From contig OY970235.1 in the NCBI GenBank assembly GCA_963714145.1, forward strand, positions 3,162,001 to 3,226,000: a stretch of 64,000 bases of DNA, read 5' to 3'. Source of the DNA: JBBWZH01 sp035544115 (lineage in GTDB: Bacteria > Actinomycetota > Actinomycetes > Mycobacteriales > CADCTP01). The translations under genes were made by a program, and so were the position numbers. The notes beneath the pieces were generated by a model. It had not been told where the DNA came from. It worked only from the letters and a program-made list of their open reading frames with translations, and made no database searches. Positions 17,903 to 26,244 of this stretch are shown here, piece by piece. The number at the start of each line of letters is the position of its first letter. Position 1 is the stretch's first letter.

Positions 17903-18633
17903 GCCTCCTCCATCGGGGTGTCGTCGCGGCCGCGCAGCACGATGTCCCACCGGTAGGCCAGCGCCCAGTTCGGCTCGGTGGCGGCCAGGTCGAAGCGGGA
18001 GATCAGGCGCTGCCGGGCGGCCGGGTCCGGGATCGAGTTGAAGATCGGGTCGTGCTCGAACAGCGGGTCGCCCGGGAAGTACATCTGGGTGACCAGCCGC
18101 TGCGGGAACGCCCGGCCGAACAGCGAGAAGTGGATGTGCGCCGGCCGCCAGGCGTTCTCGTGGTTCTTCCACGGGTACGCGCCGGGCCGGATCGTGACGA
18201 ACTCGTAGTTGCCGTCGCTGTCGGTCAGGCAGCGGCCGGTGCCGGTGAAGTTCGGGTCGAGCGGGGCGGGCGTCTGGTCGACCCGGTGCGCGTACCGGCC
18301 GGCCGCGTTCGCCTGCCAGACCTCGAGCAGGGTGTTCGGCACCGGCCGGCCGGCACCGTCCAGCACCCGGCCGAGCACCTTGATCCGCTGCCCGTGCGGC
18401 TGGCCGGGATGCTGCCGGGTCAGGTCCGCGTCGGCGGCGGTGACCCGGCCCTCGCCCAACAGCGGGCCGGTCAGCTCGGTCAGCGACTGCGGCAGCAGCA
18501 CCAGCGGCTGGGCCGGGCCGCGCAGCACCGTCGAGCCGTAGCCGGGGAACACGAGCGGCGGGTCGGCGCCCTCGTCGACCGGCCGGTAGCTCGGCGGCAG
18601 GACGAGCGGGTGCCGCTGGTCGACGTCAGTCAC
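17899..18633 (-). CDS. pcaH: Protocatechuate 3,4-dioxygenase beta subunit
   Basis: A 244-aa catalytic subunit that binds non-heme Fe(III) and opens the protocatechuate ring between the hydroxyls. The four iron ligands are visible: Tyr in AAGRYAHR, Tyr in RPGAYPWKN, and both His in RPAHIHFS. GTG 18633 is preceded by GGAGG eight bases upstream. It is the first gene of pcaHGBC, 233 bp downstream of pobA on the same strand. Confidence 0.95.
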   Translation of the reverse strand: MTDVDQRHPLVLPPSYRPVDEGADPPLVFPGYGSTVLRGPAQPLVLLPQSLTELTGPLLGEGRVTAADADLTRQHPGQPHGQRIKVLGRVLDGAGRPVPNTLLEVWQANAAGRYAHRVDQTPAPLDPNFTGTGRCLTDSDGNYEFVTIRPGAYPWKNHENAWRPAHIHFSLFGRAFPQRLVTQMYFPGDPLFEHDPIFNSIPDPAARQRLISRFDLAATEPNWALAYRWDIVLRGRDDTPMEEA

Positions 18634-18672
18634 CGATCCGACCTCCGTGCGCTATGCGTACAACCGTGCAGA

Positions 18673-18688
18673 TGTCAACCCTATTGAC
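18673..18688 (-). promoter_or_regulatory. pcaH promoter -35 box with overlapping inverted repeat
   Basis: On the minus strand TTGACA (18678-18673) is a perfect -35 hexamer about 40 bp upstream of the pcaH start. A recognisable -10 with 17-bp spacing would be ATAGCG (18655-18650), which is weak. The -35 overlaps an inverted repeat GTCAA-N5-TTGAC (18674-18688), which could bind a regulator of the operon. No pca regulator gene is in the window. Confidence 0.5.
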
Positions 18689-18866
18689 GGTCACGGAAGC
18701 GAGTCAACGCCGCTCCCCGGCAGCGGGCAAGCACCCACCGCCCGATCCGCCCGCGGGCGGCGGGCGGGCGCCGGTGGCAGAGTTGGCACGGCGCCGGCGA
18801 CCGACCGGGGCCGACCGGGCAGAGTGCGGAATGGACACGGGCGTACGGATGACGCACGAATCCCGG

Positions 18867-20051
18867 TCAGCTGCCGGGCAACGGCAGCGGCAGGCCGACG
18901 TAGTTCTCGGCCAGCGTGGTCGCGGCCGCCCGGGAGCTGGTGACGTAGTCCAGCTGGGACAGCTGCAGCCGGTGCCCGAACTCGTCGTCGCCGGCCCGGT
19001 GCAGCATCGACGTCATCCACCAGGAGAAGTGCTGCACCCGCCAGACCCGGCGCAGGCAGGCCCGCGAGTAGCCGTCCAGCAGATCGGTCCGGCCGGTCGC
19101 GTAGAACCGGGCCAGCGCGCCGGCCAGCACGCAGACGTCGGCCACCGCGAGGTTCAGCCCCTTCGCGCCGGTCGCCGGCACGATGTGCGCCGCGTCGCCG
19201 GCCAGGAACAGCCGGCCGTACTGCATCGGCTCGACCACGTAGCTGCGCAGCGGGGTGATGCCGCGCTCCAGGATCGGCCCCGCGGCCAGCGTGAACCCGT
19301 CTGTTGTGGACAGTCGAGTGTCCAGTTCGGACCAGATCCGGTCGTCCGACCAGCCGTCGATCTGCTCGTCCGGCGGCACCTGCAGGTAGAGCCGGGTGAT
19401 CGACGGCGAGCGCATGCTGTGCAGGGCGAACCCGCGCTGGTGGTAGCTGTAGATCAGCTCGGTGGCCGACGGCGCGGTCGCGGCCAGGATGCCCAGCCAG
19501 GCGAACGGGTAGACGCGCTCGTACCCGGTCAGCACCCCAGCCGGGATGGCCGGCCGGGTGATGCCGTGGAAGCCGTCGCAGCCGGCGATCACGTCGCAGG
19601 CCAGCTCGTGCCGCTCGCCGCCGTGGCCGAAGGTGATCCGCGGCGCGCCGGTGTCCAGATCGTGGACGTCCACATCGGACACTTCAAAGTGGATGGTCCC
19701 GCCACTGTCCAACCTGGACCGGATCAGGTCCTTGACCACCTCCTGCTGGCCGTAGACGGTGATGCTGCGGCCGCCGGTCAGCTCGCTCAGCGCGATCCGG
19801 TGCGCCCGGCCGGCGTAGCGCAACTCCAGCCCCTCGTGCACCAGGCCCTCGCGACGCACCCGGTCGCCGACGCCGGTGCGCACCATCAGCTCGACGGTGT
19901 CGTTCTCCAGTACGCCGGCCCGCAGCCGCTGCTCGACGTACTCCCGGCTGCGCGACTCCAGCACCACCGACTCGATGCCGTGCCGGCCGAGCAGGTGGGA
20001 GAGGAACAGCCCGGCCGGCCCCGCGCCGACGATGCCGACCTGGGTTCGCAC
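18867..20051 (-). CDS. pobA: 4-hydroxybenzoate 3-monooxygenase
   Basis: A 394-aa FAD monooxygenase, exactly the usual length, that uses NAD(P)H and O2 to make protocatechuate. The N-terminal dinucleotide motif VGIVGAGPAGLFLSHLLGRH is clear. The second FAD motif GRLFLAGDAAHIVPATGAKG lies at about residue 280, and the CDVIAGCDGFHG (DG) motif lies between. GTG 20051 was chosen over the long upstream frame because GGGAG lies eight bases before it and because the glycine-rich motif then starts at residue 5. It feeds the downstream pcaHGBC operon. Confidence 0.95.
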   Translation of the reverse strand: MRTQVGIVGAGPAGLFLSHLLGRHGIESVVLESRSREYVEQRLRAGVLENDTVELMVRTGVGDRVRREGLVHEGLELRYAGRAHRIALSELTGGRSITVYGQQEVVKDLIRSRLDSGGTIHFEVSDVDVHDLDTGAPRITFGHGGERHELACDVIAGCDGFHGITRPAIPAGVLTGYERVYPFAWLGILAATAPSATELIYSYHQRGFALHSMRSPSITRLYLQVPPDEQIDGWSDDRIWSELDTRLSTTDGFTLAAGPILERGITPLRSYVVEPMQYGRLFLAGDAAHIVPATGAKGLNLAVADVCVLAGALARFYATGRTDLLDGYSRACLRRVWRVQHFSWWMTSMLHRAGDDEFGHRLQLSQLDYVTSSRAAATTLAENYVGLPLPLPGS

Positions 20052-20257
20052 CGGCCACGCTCCCTCACCGCGATGCCCGGCCGCTCCCGGCCGGCTCGGA
20101 CGCCCATCCTCCGGCAGCCGCCGCCGCCCCGCCACCGGCTCCCCCGGCACCGGCTCCCCCACCGGTTCCCGCACCGGCCGGCCGGCGCCAGGCGGCGGCA
20201 CGGTCGGCCGGCCGGGCGCCGGCGGCGGCGGTCGGCCGGGCGCCGGTGGCGGCGGTG

Positions 20258-21661
20258 ATGACGGCGCGGTGGCCGTGGGCGCTGCTGGCGGCGCTGCTGC
20301 TGGTCGCGGCCAACCTGCGGCCGGCGATCGCCTCGGTACCGCCGCTGCTCGGGCTACTGCAGGCCGACCTCGGCCTGTCCGGTGCCGCCGCCGGGCTGCT
20401 CACCACGCTGCCGGTGCTGTGCCTGAGCCTGTTCGCGCCGGTGGCGGCCCGGCTGGCCGGGCGGCTGGGGCCGGAGCGGGCGCTGTCGGCGGCGCTCGGG
20501 CTGGTCGCCGCCGGCATCCTGGTCCGCGGTGCGGCGCCGGCGCAGCCGCCGCTGTTCGCCGGCACGGTACTGGCCGGGGCCGGCATCGCGATCGGCGGCG
20601 CGCTGCTGCCCGGCGTGGTGAAGGCGCACTTCCCGGGCCGGCCGGGCACGGTCACCGGCCTCTACACCGCCGCGCTGGCGACCGGTGCGATGGCCGCCGC
20701 CGCGGCGACCGCCCCGCTGCTGGACCTGCTCGGCGGGCGGTGGCAGTACGCGCTGGCCACCTGGTCGGCACCGGCCCTACTCGGCCTGGCTGTCTGGATC
20801 CCGCTGACGCACCGGCTCACCCGCCGCCCCGGCGCCGGCCCACCCGACACCGGCGAAGCCGGACGGCCGGACCGGCCCGACGCCGGCCGCCCGGACCCGC
20901 CCGGCCGCAGCCGGTCCGAGCTGAGCCACACCGGACGGCCGGACCGGCCCGGCGCCGGCCCGTCCCGCACCGGCCCGCCGGACCCGGCCGGCCGCAGCCG
21001 GTCCGAGCTGAGCCACGCCGGGCGGCCGGGCCGGCCCGGCGGCGGACCGCGGGGCACCGGCCGAGCAGGCCGGACGGACGGGTCCGGCGGGCTGCCGTGG
21101 CGGAGCCGGACGGCCTGGCGGGTCAGCGGCTACATGGGCACCCAGTCGCTGCTGTACTACTCGGCGCTGACCTGGCTGGCGCCGCGCTACACCGAACTCG
21201 GCTGGACCAAGGCCGGCGCCGGCCTGCTGCTGGCGCTGTTCTCCGCGGTGCAGGTCGGGTCGGCGGTCGCGATTCCGGCGCTGTCCGACCGCAGCCGCAA
21301 CCGGCGGCCCTGGATCATGCTGTGCGCCGGCGTGTCGATGCTCACGTTCACCGCGGTGGCGCTGGTGCCGCTGGCCGCGCCGGCGGTCTGGGCGACGCTG
21401 CTGGGCCTAACCGCCGGCGGCCAGTTCGCGCTCGCTCTCTCGCTGCTGGTCGACCTGTCCGACAGCCCGGCGGCGGCGCAGCGGCTGGCCGGGATGGCGT
21501 TCCTGGTCGGCTACGGCATCGCCGCGGTCGGGCCGGTGGCCACCGGCGCGCTGCATGACGCGGCCGGCGGCTTCACCGCGCCGTTCCTGGTCCTGGCCGG
21601 CCTGGCCGGCGTCACCCTGACGGTCGGCACGTCCATCCGCCGGGACTCCCAGGTGGTCTAG
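20258..21661 (+). CDS. MFS transporter of the cyanate-permease (CynX/YycB) type
   Basis: A 467-aa major facilitator with twelve predicted transmembrane segments. The opening VAANLRPAIASVPPLLGLLQ is typical of the CynX-like group. The central cytoplasmic loop (about residues 187-284) is unusually long, rich in Pro, Arg and Gly, and contains two copies of a GRSRSELSH block encoded by an 84-bp direct repeat. ATG 20258 is preferred; GTG 20246 is also open. It is divergent from pobA and may import an aromatic acid, but the substrate is unknown. Its stop TAG and that of the convergent VOC gene share bases. Confidence 0.82.
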   Translation: MTARWPWALLAALLLVAANLRPAIASVPPLLGLLQADLGLSGAAAGLLTTLPVLCLSLFAPVAARLAGRLGPERALSAALGLVAAGILVRGAAPAQPPLFAGTVLAGAGIAIGGALLPGVVKAHFPGRPGTVTGLYTAALATGAMAAAAATAPLLDLLGGRWQYALATWSAPALLGLAVWIPLTHRLTRRPGAGPPDTGEAGRPDRPDAGRPDPPGRSRSELSHTGRPDRPGAGPSRTGPPDPAGRSRSELSHAGRPGRPGGGPRGTGRAGRTDGSGGLPWRSRTAWRVSGYMGTQSLLYYSALTWLAPRYTELGWTKAGAGLLLALFSAVQVGSAVAIPALSDRSRNRRPWIMLCAGVSMLTFTAVALVPLAAPAVWATLLGLTAGGQFALALSLLVDLSDSPAAAQRLAGMAFLVGYGIAAVGPVATGALHDAAGGFTAPFLVLAGLAGVTLTVGTSIRRDSQVV

Positions 21662-22179
21662 ACCTGGTCCAGCCGGTGGCCGCCGAAGAACATCAGCTCG
21701 TCCCGGAGCAGTTCGATGCCGATGCCGTCCGGGTCGCGCAGGTAGAGCGACTCCGGGATGCCGCGGGCCGGGCCGTCGTACCGGACACCGGCCTCGTCCA
21801 GGCGCTGCCGCAGCTGCTCGTGCCGGTCCGGCGGCACCGCGATCGCGATGTGCTGCACCGCGCCGATCGACTCCACCCCCGGCTGCAGACCGAGGCCGGG
21901 GAAGTCGAAGAAGCCGAGCAGGGTCTGGTTGCCGAGGTCGAAGAAGAAGTGCGAGGAGCCCGGATAGTCCCGGTTCTCCACCAGCTCGATCAGCGGGAAG
22001 CCGAGCAGGCCCTGGTAGAACTCGATGGTCCGCTCCGGGTCGGAGCAGATCAGCGCCGCGTGGTGGATCCCCCGGCCGAACGTGGCCGGCCGCTCGCCGG
22101 CCGGCTTCAGGTACCGCTCCCGCAGCTCGGCACGGCGCTGCGCGCACTGCTCCTGCTCGGTCTCGCTGAGCGTGCCCAT
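21658..22179 (-). CDS. VOC-superfamily (glyoxalase/extradiol dioxygenase-like) protein
   Basis: A 173-aa single-module VOC protein. The metal-ligand strands are GIHHAALICSDPERTIEFYQGLLGFPL, QHIAIAVPP and ESLYLRDPDGIGIELL, with the expected His and Glu positions. An N-terminal helical arm of about 35 residues precedes the fold. Its length and pattern match stand-alone VOC proteins of unknown substrate in actinomycetes. It ends by sharing a 4-bp TAG/CTA with the MFS gene. Confidence 0.78.
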   Translation of the reverse strand: MGTLSETEQEQCAQRRAELRERYLKPAGERPATFGRGIHHAALICSDPERTIEFYQGLLGFPLIELVENRDYPGSSHFFFDLGNQTLLGFFDFPGLGLQPGVESIGAVQHIAIAVPPDRHEQLRQRLDEAGVRYDGPARGIPESLYLRDPDGIGIELLRDELMFFGGHRLDQV

Positions 22180-22378
22180 CCTGATCTCCTCCGGCTCGCG
22201 GCTGGGTGCCCGGCAAGCATTCCGCAGGAACCTCGACCGCGCCGGCTCGCGCTCGGGCCCGAACCGTCCCCCGTCCGGGGAAATCGGCCGGCGTGGCCGG
22301 CGACACGAGGCCGACCAGCGCGGATGTGACAGAACCGGCTACCGACCGTGGCGTTGAGTGCCATCCTGGGCGGCAACC

Positions 22379-25300
22379 ATGGACACGCCCCCTGCCGGTC
22401 GGTTCGGCGTCCGTACCCCGACGCCGACCGCCAAGATCATGCCCGGGCAGCTGCCCGCGGTGCTGGTCGACCGGCCCGAGCTGCGGGCCCGGCTGGACGA
22501 GCTGACCGGCCGCCGGCTGACCACGGTGGTGGCCGGCGCCGGCTTCGGCAAGTCCACCCTGCTGGCGGCGTGGGCGGTGGCCGCCCGGCCGGCCTGGTAC
22601 GCGGTGCACCCGGAGGACGCGGCGCTGGCCACGTTCCTGCCCGGGTTGCTGGACGCGCTGCGGTTGCGGCTGCCCGGCCTGCCCGCCGGCGTCTCGACCG
22701 TGCTCGGTCGCTCGCTCGGCCCGGACGTGGACGACCTGGCCCGGGCCGACGACGTGGCCGCGGTACTCGGCGAACTGCTGGACCGGGAGGCGCCGGCCGA
22801 CCTGGCCCTGGTCGTGGACGACGTGCACGAACTGCCGCCGGGCGGCCCGGCCGCGCGGCTGCTGGAAGGCCTGGTCCGGCACGCCCCGCCCGGGCTGCAC
22901 GTGGTGCTGGCGTCCCGGCGGGATCCACCCTTCCCGGTCAGCCGGCTGCGCGGCCGCGGCCAACTGCTCGAACTGGACGGCGGGCTGCTCCGGTTCACCG
23001 AGGCGGACACCGCCCGGCTGCTGGCCGGGGCGCTCGGCCCGGACGCCAGCGGGCTGGCCGGCCGGGTGCTGGAGCTGACCGGTGGCTGGCCGGCCGCGAC
23101 CTGCCTGGCCGCCGAGGCGCTGCGGCTGCGCCGCCCGGCCGGCGCCGGCCGGCCGGGCGCCGGCGGCCCCGGCGCCGACGGGGTGGACGACGGGCTGGCC
23201 GGGCTGACCCGGCCCGGCGGGCCGCTGTTCGCCTACCTGGCCGAGGAGGCGTTCAGCCAGGAGCAGCCCGGGCTGCGCGAGCTGGTCCGGACGGTGGCGC
23301 CACTGCGCCGGTTCAGCGCCGGGCTGTGCGAAGCGCTCGGCCTCGACTGGGACGGGGCGGCGCTGGCCGGGCTGGCCCGCCGCGGGCTGTTCGTCGAGCC
23401 GGCGGCCGGTATCGAGGGCTGGTTCAGCCTGGGCAGCCTGGTCCGGGACTTCGCGCTGCGGTCGATGCCGCTGCCCGCCGCCGAGCACCGCGAGCTGCAC
23501 CGGCGGGCCGCCGACTGGTTCGCCCGGCACGGTCACCTGGACGACGCGCTGGCCTGCGTCCGGGTGCTCGGCCCCGAGCCGACCGTGACGTTCCTCACCG
23601 AGCACGGCCCGACGCTGCTGGCCGCCGGTGCCGCCGACCGGGTCGCCGACGCGGCCGGCGCGCTGCCGGCGGAGCTGCGCGACCCGGCGATCGAGGCGCT
23701 GGAGGGACGGGCCCGGCAGGTCCGCGGCGACTGGCAGGGCGCGCTGGCCTGCTTCCGCCGCGCCGCGCCCGGCGACACCCCGGTCGAACCCGGCCTGGCC
23801 TGGCGGATCGGGCTGATCCACTACCTGCGCGACGAGCTGGACGAGGCGCTCGCGGCGTACCGGCGGGCCACCCCGGGCGGGCCGGCGATCGACCGCGCGC
23901 TGCTGGCCGCCTGGACCGCGAGCGTGCACTGGATGCGCGGCTCGGTGCCGCAGTGCCGGGCCGCGGCGGAGCGGGCGCACGCCGCCGCGGTCGAGTCCGG
24001 CACCGATGAGGCGCTGGCCGCGGCGCACACGATCCTGGCCATGCTGGCCGCGCTGGAGGGCGACCGGGCCGGCAACGACGCGCACTACCTGCGCGCGCTG
24101 GAGGCCGCCGAGCGGGCCGGCGACGTCCTGCAGCTGGCCCGGATCCGGACCAACCGCGGCTCGCAGAGCGTCGAGGAGGCCGACTACCCGCGGGCCGTCG
24201 CCGAGTTGGGCATCGCGATCCGGCTGGCCGAGCTGAACGGGTTCGCCGCGGTGCTCGGCATCGCACTGTCCAACCGCGGCGACGCCTACCGCGGCCAGGG
24301 CCGCCTGGACGAGGCGATCGCCGACCTGGAGGCGTCCCGGACGGCCTGCCAGCGGGCCGGTAGCGGCATGGTCGCCTACCCGCTGACCGGCCTCGGCGAC
24401 GTGTACCGGGAACGCGGCGACCTGAGCCTGGCCCGGGCCGCGTACACCGAGGCGATCGGGCTGTCCGAGCGGTCCGACGACGTGCAGGGGCTGGTGCCGG
24501 CGCTGTCCGGGCTGGCCCAGGCGCTGGTCGGGGACGATCCGAAACAGGCCCAGGAGCTGGCCGCCCGGGCCGTCGACAACGGTCCGGGGATGGGCTGGGT
24601 CGGCGCGCTGCTGGCCGCCGGCTGGGTCGCGCTGGCCGTCGGCGATCCGCTGGAGGCGCACCGGCGCTCGATCGAGGCGGCGGCCGCGGCCGGCGCCCGG
24701 CGGGACCGGGCCGGGCTGGCCGGGGCGCTGGAACTACGCGCGCTGTCCACCCCGCGCCCCGGCCGGGACCTCGGCCCGCTGGCCGAGGCGGCCGCGATCT
24801 GGTCGGCGGTCGGCAACCGGGTCGGCGCGGCCCGGGTCGCGCTGGGGCTGGCCCGGCTACGCGGCGACGCCGCCGCGGTGGCCAGCGCCGAGCGGCGGCT
24901 GCGCGCGCTCGGTGTCCGGGTGGGCGCGGCGGCCGGCGCCGGGCTGCTGCGCGCGGTGGCCGTCCCGGTCGGCGACGCGGTCCGGGTGCAGGCACTCGGC
25001 GGGTTCCGGGTGCTGCGCGGCGGGGTGCCGGTGCGGGTGGAGGAATGGCAGTCGAAGAAGGCCCGCGACCTGCTCAAGGTGCTGGTCGCGCGGCGCGGCC
25101 GGGCCACCGCGCGGGAACTGCTGGCCGAGTTGCTCTGGCCCGGTGAGGATCCGGACAAGGTCGGCAACCGGCTCTCGGTCGCGCTCTCGGTGGCCCGCAC
25201 CGTGCTCGACCCGGAGCGCAAGCTGCCGCCGGACCGCTACCTGATCGCCGACAAGACCACCGTCCGGCTCGGCGACCTGCCGGTGGACGTGGAGGAGTTC

Positions 25301-25723
25301 CTCGCCGCGGCGGCCGAAGGGCTGGCCCAGGCCGGCGACCCGGTCGCCGAGGGCGATTCCGCTGCCACTGATCTCCTCGCTGCCGCTGAGGCCGGCTACG
25401 CCGGCGACTTCCTCGAGGAGGACCCGTACGAGGACTGGGCCGCGCCGCTGCGCGAGGAGGCCCGGGCCGGGTACCTGGCCGTGGCCCGGGCGCTGGCCGA
25501 GCGGGCCGCCGCGGCCGGCGAGCATGACCTGGCTGTCCGCTACCACCTGCGGGTACTCGAGCGGGACAGCTACGACGAGGCGGCCCACCTCGGCCTGGTC
25601 CGGACGCTGACGGCCGCCGGCCGGCACGGCGAGGCTCGCCGCCGCTACCGCTTCTACGTGGAGCGGATGGACGAGATCGGCGTCGAGACCGAGCCGTTCC
25701 CGGCCGGCCCGCCGGCCGCCTGA
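22379..25723 (+). CDS. Large STAND-ATPase regulator with C-terminal wHTH-BTAD
   Basis: A 1,114-aa signal-transduction ATPase and transcription activator. The N-terminal P-loop GAGFGKSTLL (about residue 52) opens a MalT/AfsR-like NTPase module with LALVVDDVHEL as Walker B. A central array of TPR-like helices follows (about residues 360-840). The C-terminus has an OmpR-like winged helix starting VQALGGFRVLRGG (about residue 870) and a bacterial transcriptional activator domain. This order is the reverse of AfsR/SARP proteins, where the DNA-binding part is N-terminal. ATG 22379 was chosen; GTG 22358 is possible. The target genes are unknown. Confidence 0.85.
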   Translation: MDTPPAGRFGVRTPTPTAKIMPGQLPAVLVDRPELRARLDELTGRRLTTVVAGAGFGKSTLLAAWAVAARPAWYAVHPEDAALATFLPGLLDALRLRLPGLPAGVSTVLGRSLGPDVDDLARADDVAAVLGELLDREAPADLALVVDDVHELPPGGPAARLLEGLVRHAPPGLHVVLASRRDPPFPVSRLRGRGQLLELDGGLLRFTEADTARLLAGALGPDASGLAGRVLELTGGWPAATCLAAEALRLRRPAGAGRPGAGGPGADGVDDGLAGLTRPGGPLFAYLAEEAFSQEQPGLRELVRTVAPLRRFSAGLCEALGLDWDGAALAGLARRGLFVEPAAGIEGWFSLGSLVRDFALRSMPLPAAEHRELHRRAADWFARHGHLDDALACVRVLGPEPTVTFLTEHGPTLLAAGAADRVADAAGALPAELRDPAIEALEGRARQVRGDWQGALACFRRAAPGDTPVEPGLAWRIGLIHYLRDELDEALAAYRRATPGGPAIDRALLAAWTASVHWMRGSVPQCRAAAERAHAAAVESGTDEALAAAHTILAMLAALEGDRAGNDAHYLRALEAAERAGDVLQLARIRTNRGSQSVEEADYPRAVAELGIAIRLAELNGFAAVLGIALSNRGDAYRGQGRLDEAIADLEASRTACQRAGSGMVAYPLTGLGDVYRERGDLSLARAAYTEAIGLSERSDDVQGLVPALSGLAQALVGDDPKQAQELAARAVDNGPGMGWVGALLAAGWVALAVGDPLEAHRRSIEAAAAAGARRDRAGLAGALELRALSTPRPGRDLGPLAEAAAIWSAVGNRVGAARVALGLARLRGDAAAVASAERRLRALGVRVGAAAGAGLLRAVAVPVGDAVRVQALGGFRVLRGGVPVRVEEWQSKKARDLLKVLVARRGRATARELLAELLWPGEDPDKVGNRLSVALSVARTVLDPERKLPPDRYLIADKTTVRLGDLPVDVEEFLAAAAEGLAQAGDPVAEGDSAATDLLAAAEAGYAGDFLEEDPYEDWAAPLREEARAGYLAVARALAERAAAAGEHDLAVRYHLRVLERDSYDEAAHLGLVRTLTAAGRHGEARRRYRFYVERMDEIGVETEPFPAGPPAA

Positions 25724-25781
25724 CCCGCCGGTCAAAGCTGGCCTTAAGGCGACCGAAAGGCGGCCGAGCAGGCTGTCGGGC

Positions 25782-26018
25782 GTGCAGACGTTCGTGGTGC
25801 GGGTCTGGACCCCGGAAATCCCGGACGGGGGTCCGCCGCACCTGAACGGCCTGGTCGAGCACGTCGGGTCGGGACGGCGGCTGGCCTTCTCCGGTGGCCC
25901 CGAGGTGCTCGGGTTCATCACTGACTGCCTGCGCGAGCAGTGGGCCCGACCGCCGTCCGACGACGCGGACGACCCGGATGAGTCGCCCGGATCGGTACTG
26001 GGGGGGTCGGGCGGCTGA
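25782..26018 (+). CDS. Small hypothetical protein downstream of the BTAD regulator
   Basis: A 78-aa protein (GTG start) with a compact beta-rich core (TFVVRVWTPEIPDG, VEHVGSGRRLAFSGG, FITDCLREQW) and an acidic, Gly-rich tail. It starts 59 bp after the STAND/BTAD gene. Similar short proteins often follow large BTAD regulators in actinomycetes, so co-regulation is likely. Function unknown. Confidence 0.6.
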   Translation: MQTFVVRVWTPEIPDGGPPHLNGLVEHVGSGRRLAFSGGPEVLGFITDCLREQWARPPSDDADDPDESPGSVLGGSGG

Positions 26019-26244
26019 CGCTCGCGCGGCACATCGGGGGGTACGGGGGTGGCCGTGCGCGCGGCCACCCCCGTTCGTTCGCCCGCTGCCGTCCGGTGCC
26101 CGCTGGCGGTCCGGAACGACCGGGTGGCGCCCAACCGCCGGAACGACTGCCCTCGGCACAGCCGGCCGGAACGACCGGGCGGCGGTCAACCGTTGGGCGG
26201 CTGTGCCGGGTCGGGCCGGCCGGGAGCGGACGGGACGGGCACCG

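Noticed and set aside
21407..24661. A 1,084-codon minus-strand frame opposite the STAND/BTAD regulator
   Set aside because: Composition is typical of an antisense shadow, and the plus strand has clear ATPase and BTAD motifs.
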